Positions 52,773-61,356 of a stretch of DNA of 64,000 bases are shown piece by piece. The position numbers were made by a program, and so were the translations under genes. Under the pieces are notes generated by a model that saw only the letters and a list, made by a program, of their open reading frames with translations, did no database searches and was not told the DNA's origin. The stretch is from Paraburkholderia ultramafica (GTDB lineage Bacteria > Pseudomonadota > Gammaproteobacteria > Burkholderiales > Burkholderiaceae), in NCBI RefSeq assembly GCF_902859915.1, contig NZ_CADIKK010000026.1, positions 1 through 64,000 on the forward strand, written 5' to 3'. Each line of letters begins with the position of its first letter. Position 1 is the first letter of the stretch.

Positions 52773-54502
52773 GGCAACGCGAAGACGAGCACGGTGTTGC
52801 CGCGCTTGAAGTCGAGTTGCGTATTGCCGCCCGCCGCGACCGCGACGTACTGCTTGCCGTGCACCGTGTACGACACAGCGGGCGCATTGACGCCGGCGCC
52901 GCACTGGTACTCCCAGAGCTTCTTGCCGGTGGAGGCGTCGAACGCGCGGAACAGGCCGTTGCCTTCGCCGTTGAAGACGAGGCCGCCCGCCGTCGCGAGC
53001 ACGCCGCCGATCAGCGGTTGTTCGGTTTTGTAGTCCCACGCGACCTTACCCGTGTCGACGTTCACGGCGGACAGCTTGCCCCATTGCTGTTCGGACGGAA
53101 TCACCTTGAACGCGCCGCCCAGCCATAGCTTGCTGCCGCCCGGATAGGCCGCTTCCTCGACCTGATACGTCATCGGCTGATGCAGATTGGCCGCGTAGAC
53201 GAGGCGCGTCTGCGGATCGAACGCCATCGGCGACCACTCGACCCCGCCGTTCGCGCCCGGCAACATGCGCGCGCCGGCGGCGGTCGGCAACGTCCACATG
53301 TTCTCTTGCGGAATCATCGCCTGCGAATAGCGGATCAGCCGTCCGGTGGCGCGATCGTGAACGTACACGTGACCGGTCTTGCCGGCGTGCACGATGCCTG
53401 GAATCATCTTGCCGTCGTTGTCGCGCACGTCGATCAGAATCGGCGGGCTCGCGGCGTCCAGGTCCCAGACGTCATGCGGCACATACTGGTAGTGCCATTT
53501 GTATTTGCCGGTGTCCAGATCGATCGCGACGAGCGAATCCGTATAGAGATTGTCTCCCGGACGGATCGAGCCATACAGGTCCGGCGACGGATTGCCCACG
53601 ACGAAGTACACCGTATGCGTTTGCCGGTCGATTGCCGGCGTCATCCAGACACCGCCGCCGAGCGTCTTGTAGAAGTCGCCGCCCTTCGCGGCAAGTTGCT
53701 TCTTCTCCGCATCGATGTCGCGCTTTTCATCGCGGCCGGTTGCGTCCTTGGTGGCCCACACGCCTTCCTGGCCGGTTTCCGGAATGGTATAGAACGTCCA
53801 CAGCAATTGGCCGGAATTCGCATCGAACGCTTTGACGAAACCGCGAATGCCATATTCGCCACCGTTGGTGCCGATCAGTACCTTGCCGTCGACGACCGCC
53901 GGCGCCATCGTTTCCGAGTAGCCCTGATCGGGATCGGCGATCGTGCTTTGCCACAACACGTTGCCGGTTTTCGCGTCGAGCGCGACGAGTTTCGAATCGA
54001 GGGTGCCCATGTAGAGCCGGTCACCCGAGATGGCCACGCCGCGGTTGTTAGGCCCGCAACAGAACGTCGTGACCGGACCCATCTTATGTTTGTAATGCCA
54101 GAACTCCTTGCCGGTTGCGGCATCGAGCGCGTACACATGGTTGAACGACGTGGTGATGAACATCACACCGTTCGTCACGATCGGCGCCGTTTCCATCGAC
54201 TCGTTGACGGCGGTCTGGAATATGAACGCCGGTCTGAGCTTCGACACGTTCGTCCGGTTGATTTGTGCACCGCGGTAATAGCGTGTCTGCGCGTACGAGC
54301 CGTTCGAATGCAGCCAGTCGGCCGACCCAGTGGCGGCGCGGTCGAGTTGTTCCTGGCTCACGGGTTGAAGCGTCGAGGGTACTGGCGAGGTCGTCGTCGT
54401 CGAACTGTTTTGAACTTCGTCGGCGGCGTAAGCGGCGGGTAAGCCGAATGCGATGGCGAGCAGGGGCAGGCCAACGACACCGGGGATACGGTTGAATGGC
54501 AT
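52769..54502 (-). CDS. PQQ-dependent alcohol dehydrogenase, probably lanthanide type
   Basis: 577 residues, signal peptide ending at AYAA. Eight-blade PQQ propeller with tryptophan-docking motifs (e.g. GKEFWHYKHKMGP, GKKLWEYQCGAGV). The vicinal disulfide near the PQQ is in TTFCCGPNNRG. The catalytic Asp is in VPHDVWDLDAASPPILID; a second Asp two residues later (D-L-D) is the signature that marks lanthanide-dependent enzymes such as XoxF and PedH, where calcium enzymes have Ala, Ser or Thr. No C-terminal haem domain is present. Operon: dehydrogenase, cytochrome c, ankyrin protein. Confidence 0.9.
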   Translation of the reverse strand: MPFNRIPGVVGLPLLAIAFGLPAAYAADEVQNSSTTTTSPVPSTLQPVSQEQLDRAATGSADWLHSNGSYAQTRYYRGAQINRTNVSKLRPAFIFQTAVNESMETAPIVTNGVMFITTSFNHVYALDAATGKEFWHYKHKMGPVTTFCCGPNNRGVAISGDRLYMGTLDSKLVALDAKTGNVLWQSTIADPDQGYSETMAPAVVDGKVLIGTNGGEYGIRGFVKAFDANSGQLLWTFYTIPETGQEGVWATKDATGRDEKRDIDAEKKQLAAKGGDFYKTLGGGVWMTPAIDRQTHTVYFVVGNPSPDLYGSIRPGDNLYTDSLVAIDLDTGKYKWHYQYVPHDVWDLDAASPPILIDVRDNDGKMIPGIVHAGKTGHVYVHDRATGRLIRYSQAMIPQENMWTLPTAAGARMLPGANGGVEWSPMAFDPQTRLVYAANLHQPMTYQVEEAAYPGGSKLWLGGAFKVIPSEQQWGKLSAVNVDTGKVAWDYKTEQPLIGGVLATAGGLVFNGEGNGLFRAFDASTGKKLWEYQCGAGVNAPAVSYTVHGKQYVAVAAGGNTQLDFKRGNTVLVFALP

Positions 54503-54958
54503 GAGCGTCTCCTTGGCTTCTTATTGTTCAAGAACCGCTGCGCAGGAGTGCGACATTCATTCACGCGCCCGATGGCGTGGAAAGGCAGGATGGCGCAACC
54601 CTCTCAAACAACAAAAGCGTACGATTTAGTACCGTTGATTGCTTTGTCAGGACGGGTCGGCTCCGCACAGGCGAACGAGGTGATGCACTGGTCCCCAAAA
54701 GGCCGGCTCGTTTAAGCGTAGGCGATGCGATCCAGATTTTCTAGACTCTCGTTGTGCTTTTATGACACGTGACTTTATACGTATGACGATTTCGCTGCGA
54801 TGCGGTTTTGCCGCTCGCGCAGCGCAACCGTTGCGCGATCATCCACACTGATCCGCGACGTCGCGGGATTGGCGAGTGTGTCCGAGGGCACGGACCGTCT
54901 GACTGATTGGCCGGGGCGTGGCCCTTCGATACAGAACGACGCCGCCCCGGACGACGCA
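54503..54958. other. Promoter region upstream of the PQQ dehydrogenase operon
   Basis: 456 bp between the dehydrogenase start and the end of the third BON gene, both on the minus strand. An AT-richer stretch near 54720-54790 contains CACGTG within GACACGTGAC and may hold the promoter. I found no clear sigma-54 (GG-GC) box on the minus strand. Confidence 0.45.
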
Positions 54959-55318
54959 TCACTGGCCGACGGGGCGCACGATCAACTGGTTGTTCACCGC
55001 TGTCACACCTGGCACGCCTTGCGCCGTGCTCAACGCGAGCGCCACCTGCGACTGCGCCGGCACCCAGCCCTGCAATGTGACCACGCCGTCGCGCGCACGC
55101 ACGGCGATCCCCGAGGTGGCCAGACCTTTCGTATGGGCCAGTGCGCGACGCACCTGCTTCTGCAATTGCCGGTTGGCGGTCCGCGCCGCGCTCGAGCCTG
55201 GAGCGGCGCTCGCGAGCGGCGCTGAAGCCGCTTCGCTGCCGCCCTGTGCATAGGCGGTGAGTGCGGTCAGCGCGACGAGCGCGCCACCGATATAACGTGC
55301 TACGAGAATGGATTTCAT
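54959..55318 (-). CDS. Periplasmic BON-domain protein (paralogue 3 of 3)
   Basis: 119 residues. Signal peptide (YIGGALVALTALTAYAQGGS), then one BON domain: QLQKQVRRALAHTKGLATSG, GVVTLQGWVPAQSQ, and AQGVPGVTAVNNQLIVRP. Same size and layout as the proteins at 12096-12449 and 25615-26025. Next gene on the same strand is an SDR, 31 bp away, whose stop lies upstream of this start. Confidence 0.87.
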   Translation of the reverse strand: MKSILVARYIGGALVALTALTAYAQGGSEAASAPLASAAPGSSAARTANRQLQKQVRRALAHTKGLATSGIAVRARDGVVTLQGWVPAQSQVALALSTAQGVPGVTAVNNQLIVRPVGQ

Positions 55319-55349
55319 GTTCTTGTCCTGTGAACCTGACGCGACAGCA

Positions 55350-56093
55350 TCAGATCGTCATACCGCCATCGACAGACAGCGTGGTGCCCGTCACGTATGC
55401 CGCCTGCTCCGAAAGTAGCCAGAGCACCGCATCGGCCACCTCGTGAGGCTGGCCGATCCGGCGCATCGGAATCATGTCGTCGAGCAAGTGAACGTCGCCA
55501 TGGGTCGATCGCATATAGTTCGGTGTTTCGGTCGCGCCCGGACACACCGCGTTGACGCGGATGTTGCGGTCCGCGTACTCCTTCGCCACGGCGCGGGTCA
55601 GCCCGACCACCGCGTGCTTGCTTGCAACGTAGTGAGCGATCCCGTTCATGCCGCGCAGGCCGAAGATCGACGCGTTGTTGACGATGGCGCCGCCGCCGCT
55701 GCGCAGCATGGCTTCAACCTGATACTTGACGCCGTAATAGACTCCCTTGAAGTTCAGATCGATCACCCACTCTGATTCCTCGACCGAAGTCTGGTCAATC
55801 GGCTTGAAGTCGGCGTGGCCGCCCGCGTTGTTGAACGCGAAGGCGAGTCTGCCGAAACGCGACTCGACAAAGGCCACGAGCGCCTCGTTGTCCTCGCGAC
55901 GCGACACGTCGGCACAACGGATTTCCGCCTGGCCGCCCGCGCGCACGATTTCGTCGCGCACGGCCGCGAGCTTGTCTTCGCTCCGGCCGGCGAGCACGAC
56001 GAGCGCCCCCTCGCGCGCCAGCGCGAGCGCCGCCGCGCGGCCCATGCCCGAACCGCCGCCGGTCACGAGTCCCACCTGGTCTTTCATGATCAT
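55350..56093 (-). CDS. Short-chain dehydrogenase/reductase
   Basis: 247 residues from the ATG at 56093 (GACGGAG upstream). Classic SDR: NAD(P) motif GLVTGGGSGMGRAAALALAR, NNAGGHADF, catalytic Ser in IVNNASIFGLRGM, and YVASKHAVVGL with YxxxK. Ends with the usual SEQAAYVTGTTLSVDGGMTI. It is the last gene of the left arm of a probable catabolic cluster with hemerythrin, cupin and MDR genes. Confidence 0.93.
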   Translation of the reverse strand: MIMKDQVGLVTGGGSGMGRAAALALAREGALVVLAGRSEDKLAAVRDEIVRAGGQAEIRCADVSRREDNEALVAFVESRFGRLAFAFNNAGGHADFKPIDQTSVEESEWVIDLNFKGVYYGVKYQVEAMLRSGGGAIVNNASIFGLRGMNGIAHYVASKHAVVGLTRAVAKEYADRNIRVNAVCPGATETPNYMRSTHGDVHLLDDMIPMRRIGQPHEVADAVLWLLSEQAAYVTGTTLSVDGGMTI

Positions 56094-56113
56094 GTTTAGC
56101 TCCGTCACCTCGT

Positions 56114-56611
56114 TCAGGCCGCCACTGCGACCTGCAGATCGCGCCGCAATACGACGGGCGCTCCGCCATGCATCTTCTTGTTGATCCACGCAGACAACGC
56201 CGAGTCCATGTAGTCGGCATGGCCAGGAAACCAGTCCGCCAATGCCTGTGCCAGACGCTTTACATCGTGCAGGCCGACTTCACCCACGGCAGCGAGTGCG
56301 TTCACTTTCTGCACCGCGTCCAGCACTCGTTGATGCTCGTCGAGATGGCAATCCGCAGCCGGAAAGCCGGACTTCTCCATCCATGCCTGCTCGATCGCGA
56401 AGTGGGACAGCAGATGCGCGTCCACGGCCTGCAGACAACCGAGCGCGGTATGCTGCGTACAGTCGGCGAGCGCCGTCACCACTTCGACAAACTCTTCATG
56501 CGCCGCGTCGATCGGCGCATGGCCAAGCAGCATCGCATCGCTCCATTCCAGCGTTTCGGCGCGTCGTGCCGTAGGCGGTCCGTCCTGCGGACGATCCTCT
56601 TGCTGACTCAT
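56114..56611 (-). CDS. Bacteriohemerythrin-like protein
   Basis: 165 residues. Hemerythrin pattern of iron ligands: H in GHAPIDAAHEEFVEV, HLLSHFAIEQAWMEKSGFPA with H and E, HLDEHQRVL, and WFPGHADYMDSALSAW (H and D). The fold binds a di-iron oxygen-sensing or oxygen-carrying site. In a cluster with a Rieske oxygenase it could supply or sense O2; this is inference. Confidence 0.9.
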   Translation of the reverse strand: MSQQEDRPQDGPPTARRAETLEWSDAMLLGHAPIDAAHEEFVEVVTALADCTQHTALGCLQAVDAHLLSHFAIEQAWMEKSGFPAADCHLDEHQRVLDAVQKVNALAAVGEVGLHDVKRLAQALADWFPGHADYMDSALSAWINKKMHGGAPVVLRRDLQVAVAA

Positions 56612-56653
56612 CGGTTACTCTCCCACTTCGTTGTTCGACACCGACCGGCTTGC

Positions 56654-57187
56654 TTACCTTGCGGCGCCGATCAACACCGCCACCATGACCGCCGGCACGG
56701 TGCCGCGATTGCGCCACGCATGCCGTGTCCCGTTCTGAACCACGATGTCACCCGCCTTCAGATGGCGAATCTCGCCGTCATCGAGTTCGAGCCACAGTTC
56801 GCCCGACACGATGATGTCGTAATCGACCGTCGTGGTGCGGTGCATGCCCGAGCCGTCCGGCTCGAAGGCCTGCGCAAGACCCGGCAGATGCGCCTCGTAC
56901 TCCTGAGCGGCTGCGACCGGGTCGAAGTCCACGGAATCGAGCGCGCTATCGGGCGGAAACTGCACAACCAGCAGGCGCGTGCCATGCGGATCGGGCACGA
57001 CCGGCCGGATCTCGACCACCGGGTCGCGGCCGTCATACGGGAGCGCCGCTACGCCTTGCAGCGTCGCCCATGCGAGCGTGGTCTGAAAGCCAGGTACAGC
57101 AGCATAGTCATGCGTGCTGGGGACGGGGCCATCCGAGGCGAAGACCGACTTGCCGTTTTTCTCGCCTGTCACGATGCGTCTTACCAT
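56654..57187 (-). CDS. Cupin-domain protein of the catabolic cluster
   Basis: 177 residues. The C-terminal cupin has GMHRTTTVDYDIIVSGELWL and HLKAGDIVVQNGTRHAWRNR, with His residues placed for a metal. The N-terminal half (about 80 residues) is less conserved. Such cupins occur next to MDR and SDR dehydrogenases in aromatic degradation clusters, but their reaction is not established. Co-directional with the hemerythrin gene 42 bp away. Confidence 0.82.
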   Translation of the reverse strand: MVRRIVTGEKNGKSVFASDGPVPSTHDYAAVPGFQTTLAWATLQGVAALPYDGRDPVVEIRPVVPDPHGTRLLVVQFPPDSALDSVDFDPVAAAQEYEAHLPGLAQAFEPDGSGMHRTTTVDYDIIVSGELWLELDDGEIRHLKAGDIVVQNGTRHAWRNRGTVPAVMVAVLIGAAR

Positions 57188-57215
57188 GATGTTCTCCTGA
57201 TTGATTCGGGGTTAT

Positions 57216-58331
57216 TCACTGAACGACAACGACGTTGACGAAACCGCCCGCCCGCTTTTCCGCTTCCGCGAGAGCCTCGTTCGCCTGGTCCAGGCTATAG
57301 CGGTGATGTTCGAATACGCTCAGGTCGAGCGTGCCGGCCGCGGCCATCGCGGCGAGGTCCTGGCCCTCGGCAACCGAGAACCAGAGCGATCCGACGATGC
57401 TCACCTGCGCACACATCATTTCGTGCAGGTTCATGGGCAACGGATCAGTCATGGCGCCGATCTCGACGAGCCGGCCGCCGCGCCTGAGCGCCGCGATACT
57501 GTCGAGCGTCACCTGATGCGACGCACCCGGCGCGATCGCGTCGACCACCGCATCGACACCCACACCGCCGGTTTGCTCGCGCGCCCAATCGGCCAGCGAT
57601 CCCTGGCCATACGAAAACGTGCTGATACGCTGCGGGTCGAGTGCGCGCACGCGCTGGAGAAACGCCTCGTTGCGGGCGACGCACAGAATGCGCGTCGCGC
57701 CCATCGCCCGCGCGATCTGCACGGCACCGAGCCCCAGCGTGCCGCTTGCTCCCACGATCAGCACAGTCCTGCCCGCGCCGACACCGGCCTTGCGCAGCCC
57801 GGAGTACGCGGTGCCGAGGTAGCCGAAGCGCGCTGCCTGCTCGAAGCTCACCTGCTCCGGCAGTTTGACAAGCCCGTCGGCTGGCGCCGTCGCGAACTCG
57901 CTGAAGCCGCCGTACGGGTATTGCCGATACATCTGCTTCGATTGCGGGCCAAACCCGAAGTAGCCCTGAAACGTGAACGCCACGCAGTTGATCGGCTCGC
58001 CGATCCGGCACGCGTGACACGATCCGCACGAGCGGCCCGGGTTGATGTAGACGCGCTCGCCCGGCGCGATGCCAGTCACGGCGCTGCCTACTTGCGCGAC
58101 CACGCCGGCGGCATCGAGTCCGTAGATCGCGGGCAGGTCCGGCACCGTGAGGTACGCACGCTCGCCGTAATTGCTCATCACGTTGCGCAGGTTCGGCACG
58201 ACGCCGGACGCCTTCACGTCGACGAGCACATCGGTCGAGCGCAGCAGTTCGGGGCGCGGGATCGTGTCCAGCACGAAGCGGCCGGCGGGTTCATGAACAC
58301 GCATTGCACGCATCTTAGAGGTCGTATTCAT
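57216..58331 (-). CDS. MDR-family zinc-type dehydrogenase lacking catalytic-zinc ligands
   Basis: 371 residues from the ATG at 58331 (AGGAGA upstream). The four structural-zinc Cys are present in SCGSCHACRIGEPINC. The NAD(P) motif is VLIVGASGTLGLGAVQIARA. However, where active alcohol dehydrogenases have the first catalytic-zinc ligand (GxCHTD), this protein has ASGVVPNLRNVM, and the GHE motif is replaced by IYGLDAAGVV. It may be a zinc-independent reductase of the MDR superfamily. Part of the left arm of the catabolic cluster. Confidence 0.88.
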   Translation of the reverse strand: MNTTSKMRAMRVHEPAGRFVLDTIPRPELLRSTDVLVDVKASGVVPNLRNVMSNYGERAYLTVPDLPAIYGLDAAGVVAQVGSAVTGIAPGERVYINPGRSCGSCHACRIGEPINCVAFTFQGYFGFGPQSKQMYRQYPYGGFSEFATAPADGLVKLPEQVSFEQAARFGYLGTAYSGLRKAGVGAGRTVLIVGASGTLGLGAVQIARAMGATRILCVARNEAFLQRVRALDPQRISTFSYGQGSLADWAREQTGGVGVDAVVDAIAPGASHQVTLDSIAALRRGGRLVEIGAMTDPLPMNLHEMMCAQVSIVGSLWFSVAEGQDLAAMAAAGTLDLSVFEHHRYSLDQANEALAEAEKRAGGFVNVVVVQ

Positions 58332-58446
58332 CGTTACGTCTCCTGTAGGGATCAGATGAGTCATGACCGGCTCGCGCCAGCTGTGAAGCGAGGTGCTGGA
58401 ATCGGCAGCAAGCCGGACGCAGCACCTGCGCAGGTTCGTTGTGTCG

Positions 58447-59520
58447 TCAAAACACGTGCAGCAGTCCGATGTCCACCGCCGTCTGGCGGCCGCCCGATGC
58501 TGGGCCGGGCACCAGCGAAATCCATGCGGGACCGCCGGAGGCCTGCTGAAGAGCGAGTGCCGAATAGATGCTCGTGCGCCTGGACAGCGAATAGATCAAC
58601 GACAGCGTTTCCTGATGGGCCTTTTGACCTTTCAGGACGTCGTTACCCTTCATGTATTGATACGCGAGATTCGCGTGCAGGAACGGCGAGACGGTCCAGT
58701 TCACATCGGTCTCGTACACCGAGACACGCGCACCGTTCTCTGTGTTTTGTGTGCTCGTATACATCGCGGCCAGCACGGTCGGGCCCACGGCCCACGAAGC
58801 GGCGAGCCCCATGTTGCGGATGCCGTCATTGCCGTTGTTCAGCTCGGGATATTTGACGTAGGTGTACGCGCCGTTCAGTGCCACGGCACCAATGTGGTAG
58901 TTGAGCCCGAAGCTCTGCGCGCTGTTCTGGCCGAACGAACCGGCCTGCCCACCAAAGCTGTACTGGGCCCCGGCCGACAGACCGCCAATCGTGGGGCTCA
59001 TGTACTTGACGGAGTTCTCGATTGGCGCGCCGAGCGTGCGGTCGAAGTCGAATGAGTTGTTGCCCGGCGGCCCCGGTATATTCAGCCCCGAAAACGAACC
59101 CTGCCGCAGGCTCATCGAATTGACGAAGGGAAATGCGGAGCCCCAGTGATCGACGACCAGCGAATAGAACATGAAGTCGATCTGGTTGCCGGCCGTCAGC
59201 GTGCCCCACCTGTCGTCGCGCAGACCCACATAGGTCTCGTGGCCGAAAAGCCCGTTGACGGATGCACCGTTGTTCAGGCTGAACATGCCCTCCAGCTTGA
59301 ATATCGCTTTCAACCCGCCGCCCAGATCTTCCGTTCCGCGAAAGCCAAACAGGTTGGGGGCGATCGTATCCGGGTCGGCCAGCCAATTGCTATGGCCGCC
59401 CACGTTCGATGCGTACATCACCCCGGTATCGATGATTCCGTAGATTTCCACGCTGCTTTGTGCATGAGCGTTTGCAGCGATTGCCATTCCAATCAGTAGT
59501 ACAGAGTTCCTTACCTTCAC
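58447..59520 (-). CDS. Gram-negative porin of the OmpC/Omp32 type
   Basis: 357 residues from a GTG at 59520, chosen because AGGAG lies six bases upstream; an ATG further upstream lacks one. Signal peptide (VLLIGMAIAANAHAQSSVEI). The 16-strand barrel shows SSVEIYGIIDTGVMYASNV, FGFRGTEDLGGGLKAIFKLE and a C-terminal TAVDIGLLHVF ending in Phe. Beta-proteobacterial porins of this type bring small anions or aromatic acids through the outer membrane. It leads the left arm of the divergent cluster. Confidence 0.93.
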   Translation of the reverse strand: MKVRNSVLLIGMAIAANAHAQSSVEIYGIIDTGVMYASNVGGHSNWLADPDTIAPNLFGFRGTEDLGGGLKAIFKLEGMFSLNNGASVNGLFGHETYVGLRDDRWGTLTAGNQIDFMFYSLVVDHWGSAFPFVNSMSLRQGSFSGLNIPGPPGNNSFDFDRTLGAPIENSVKYMSPTIGGLSAGAQYSFGGQAGSFGQNSAQSFGLNYHIGAVALNGAYTYVKYPELNNGNDGIRNMGLAASWAVGPTVLAAMYTSTQNTENGARVSVYETDVNWTVSPFLHANLAYQYMKGNDVLKGQKAHQETLSLIYSLSRRTSIYSALALQQASGGPAWISLVPGPASGGRQTAVDIGLLHVF

Positions 59521-59981
59521 CGCAGTCTCCTCTCTATGGTCAATAGTCTTCATTGCGGCTGCTCGCCGGCTGCCTGCCGTCATCTCATGCGCGCCACGGC
59601 CCGAAGCGGCACTTCGCATCGCTCGGCGAATACGTGGCGTGAGACGCAGGACTCGATGGCCTGCGCCCCCCGGAGTCCGCCACATCGCCAGGGACTACCC
59701 TGATGCGGCGCTAGCCTCCGATGTGACTCCCCATCCCTCGTACAGGCCGCTGAGCACCGTCCCGCCGGCCTTCGCCAGCTCTCAGGCGATTCATGATCGA
59801 TCGCCTGACGATCAATTCACGACGAAAGATTGATTGAAAACAAATTGACTGTCAATTTGTGTTTGCGTAATCTTCGCTCGCAGCATCGGATGCGGCACGC
59901 ATGGCGAACCGCCGAGGGCTGTACAAAATCAGCGCTCGTGAGCCTTCACGACGCCCTCCGTTCACACACCAGGAGCCCCCA
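59521..59981. other. Divergent promoter region of the catabolic cluster
   Basis: 461 bp between the porin (minus) and Rieske oxygenase (plus) genes. It contains the 21-bp palindrome at 59840-59860 but no regulator gene; the regulator must lie outside the window. Confidence 0.6.
59840..59860. promoter_or_regulatory. Perfect 21-bp palindrome, probable operator
   Basis: ACAAATTGAC-T-GTCAATTTGT is perfectly symmetrical. It lies 122 bp upstream of the oxygenase start in the divergent control region. A dyad this long is typical for dimeric repressors of the TetR, MarR or GntR families. The cognate regulator is not visible here. Confidence 0.7.
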
Positions 59982-61331
59982 ATGAGCGACACGCCCATCG
60001 TGCGCCGGCGCAGCACCGGCCAGAGACTGAACGAGATCAGCGACGCCCGCGTCAACGACGCGAAAGTTCAGAGCCAATACCAGCCCTACAAGGACGCGGC
60101 GTGGGGATTCATCAATCACTGGTATCCGGCGCTGTTCAGTCATGAACTGCCGGAAGATGCGGTGGAAGGCATCCAGATTTGCGGCGTGCAGATCGTGCTG
60201 CGCCGCGTGAACGGCAAGATCCATGCGCTGAAGGACCAGTGCGTGCACCGCGGCGTGCGCCTGTCGGCCAAACCGATGTGCCTCACCAAGGACACCATCA
60301 GCTGCTGGTACCACGGCTTCACGTTCGATCTCGAAAGCGGCAAGCTCGCGACGATCGCCGGCAATCCGGACGACAAGCTGGTTGGCACGACGGGCCTCAC
60401 GACCTACCCGGTCGAGGAAGTAGCGGGCATGATCTTCGTCTTCGTGCGCGAGGACGACTATCCCGACGAAGACGTGCCGCCGCTTGCGCACGACCTGCCG
60501 ATCCGCTTCCCGGAGAACGACGAGCGCTTCCCGCACCCGCTGTGGCCGTCCGCGCCGAGTCTGCTGGACAAGGACATTGTTGCCTACGGCATGCACCGCA
60601 CCGGCTACGCGAACTGGCGCATCGCCTGCGAAAACGGCTTCGACAATGCGCACATCCTCGTCCATAAGGACAACGCGATCATTCACGCGAAAGACTGGGT
60701 GCTGCCGCTAGGCATCGTGCCGACCGCGGACGACTGCATCGCGCCGGTCGAAGACGAGAACGGCCCCAAGGGTCTCGTGCAATGGCTCTTCACCGAGAAA
60801 TGGAATCCCATCCTCGAGAACCAGCGGGTCGACCTGAAGATCGAGAATGTGAACGCCCGTCCGTACCGCACCTCGGTGTTCCTGCCTGGCGTGCTGATGG
60901 TCGAGAACTGGCCGGAGGAGCATGTCGTTCAGTTCGAGTGGTATGTGCCGATCACCGACGACACCTACGAGTACTGGGAAATCCTCGCGCGTGTGTGCCC
61001 GACCGAGAAAGAGCGCAAGGACTTCAAGTATCGCTACGACTATCTGTTCAAGCCGCTGTGCCTGCACGGTTTCAACAACTGCGATCTGTATGCACGCGAA
61101 GCGATGCAGGACTTCTACGCGGACGGCACCGGTTGGGATAACGAACAACTGGTCTCGACGGATGTCTCGCCGATCACGTGGCGCAAGATCGCATCGCGCT
61201 GGAATCGCGGCATCGCCAGGCCGGGCCGTGGGGTCGACGGCACCATCAAGGCGTCGAGCATCCGCATGAAGCGGACGGCAGACGGCAAGCGTCCCGCCTA
61301 CTTCGTCGAAAAGATTGAAGAAAACCAGTAA
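59982..61331 (+). CDS. Rieske non-haem iron oxygenase, CarAa-like terminal component
   Basis: 449 residues from the ATG at 59982 (AGGAG upstream). Rieske cluster ligands are in CVHRGVRLSAKPMCLTKDTI and SCWYHGFTFD (CxH and CxxH). The catalytic domain has ENGFDNAHILVHKDNAI (the usual D-x-x-H pair). The sequence resembles CarAa-type terminal oxygenases (carbazole and oxoquinoline) rather than biphenyl types; these are homotrimers without a beta subunit, and no beta subunit is present here. It is served by the reductase that follows. Confidence 0.92.
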   Translation: MSDTPIVRRRSTGQRLNEISDARVNDAKVQSQYQPYKDAAWGFINHWYPALFSHELPEDAVEGIQICGVQIVLRRVNGKIHALKDQCVHRGVRLSAKPMCLTKDTISCWYHGFTFDLESGKLATIAGNPDDKLVGTTGLTTYPVEEVAGMIFVFVREDDYPDEDVPPLAHDLPIRFPENDERFPHPLWPSAPSLLDKDIVAYGMHRTGYANWRIACENGFDNAHILVHKDNAIIHAKDWVLPLGIVPTADDCIAPVEDENGPKGLVQWLFTEKWNPILENQRVDLKIENVNARPYRTSVFLPGVLMVENWPEEHVVQFEWYVPITDDTYEYWEILARVCPTEKERKDFKYRYDYLFKPLCLHGFNNCDLYAREAMQDFYADGTGWDNEQLVSTDVSPITWRKIASRWNRGIARPGRGVDGTIKASSIRMKRTADGKRPAYFVEKIEENQ

Positions 61332-61356
61332 TCACAGCAGCACTGAAGGTATCCGT

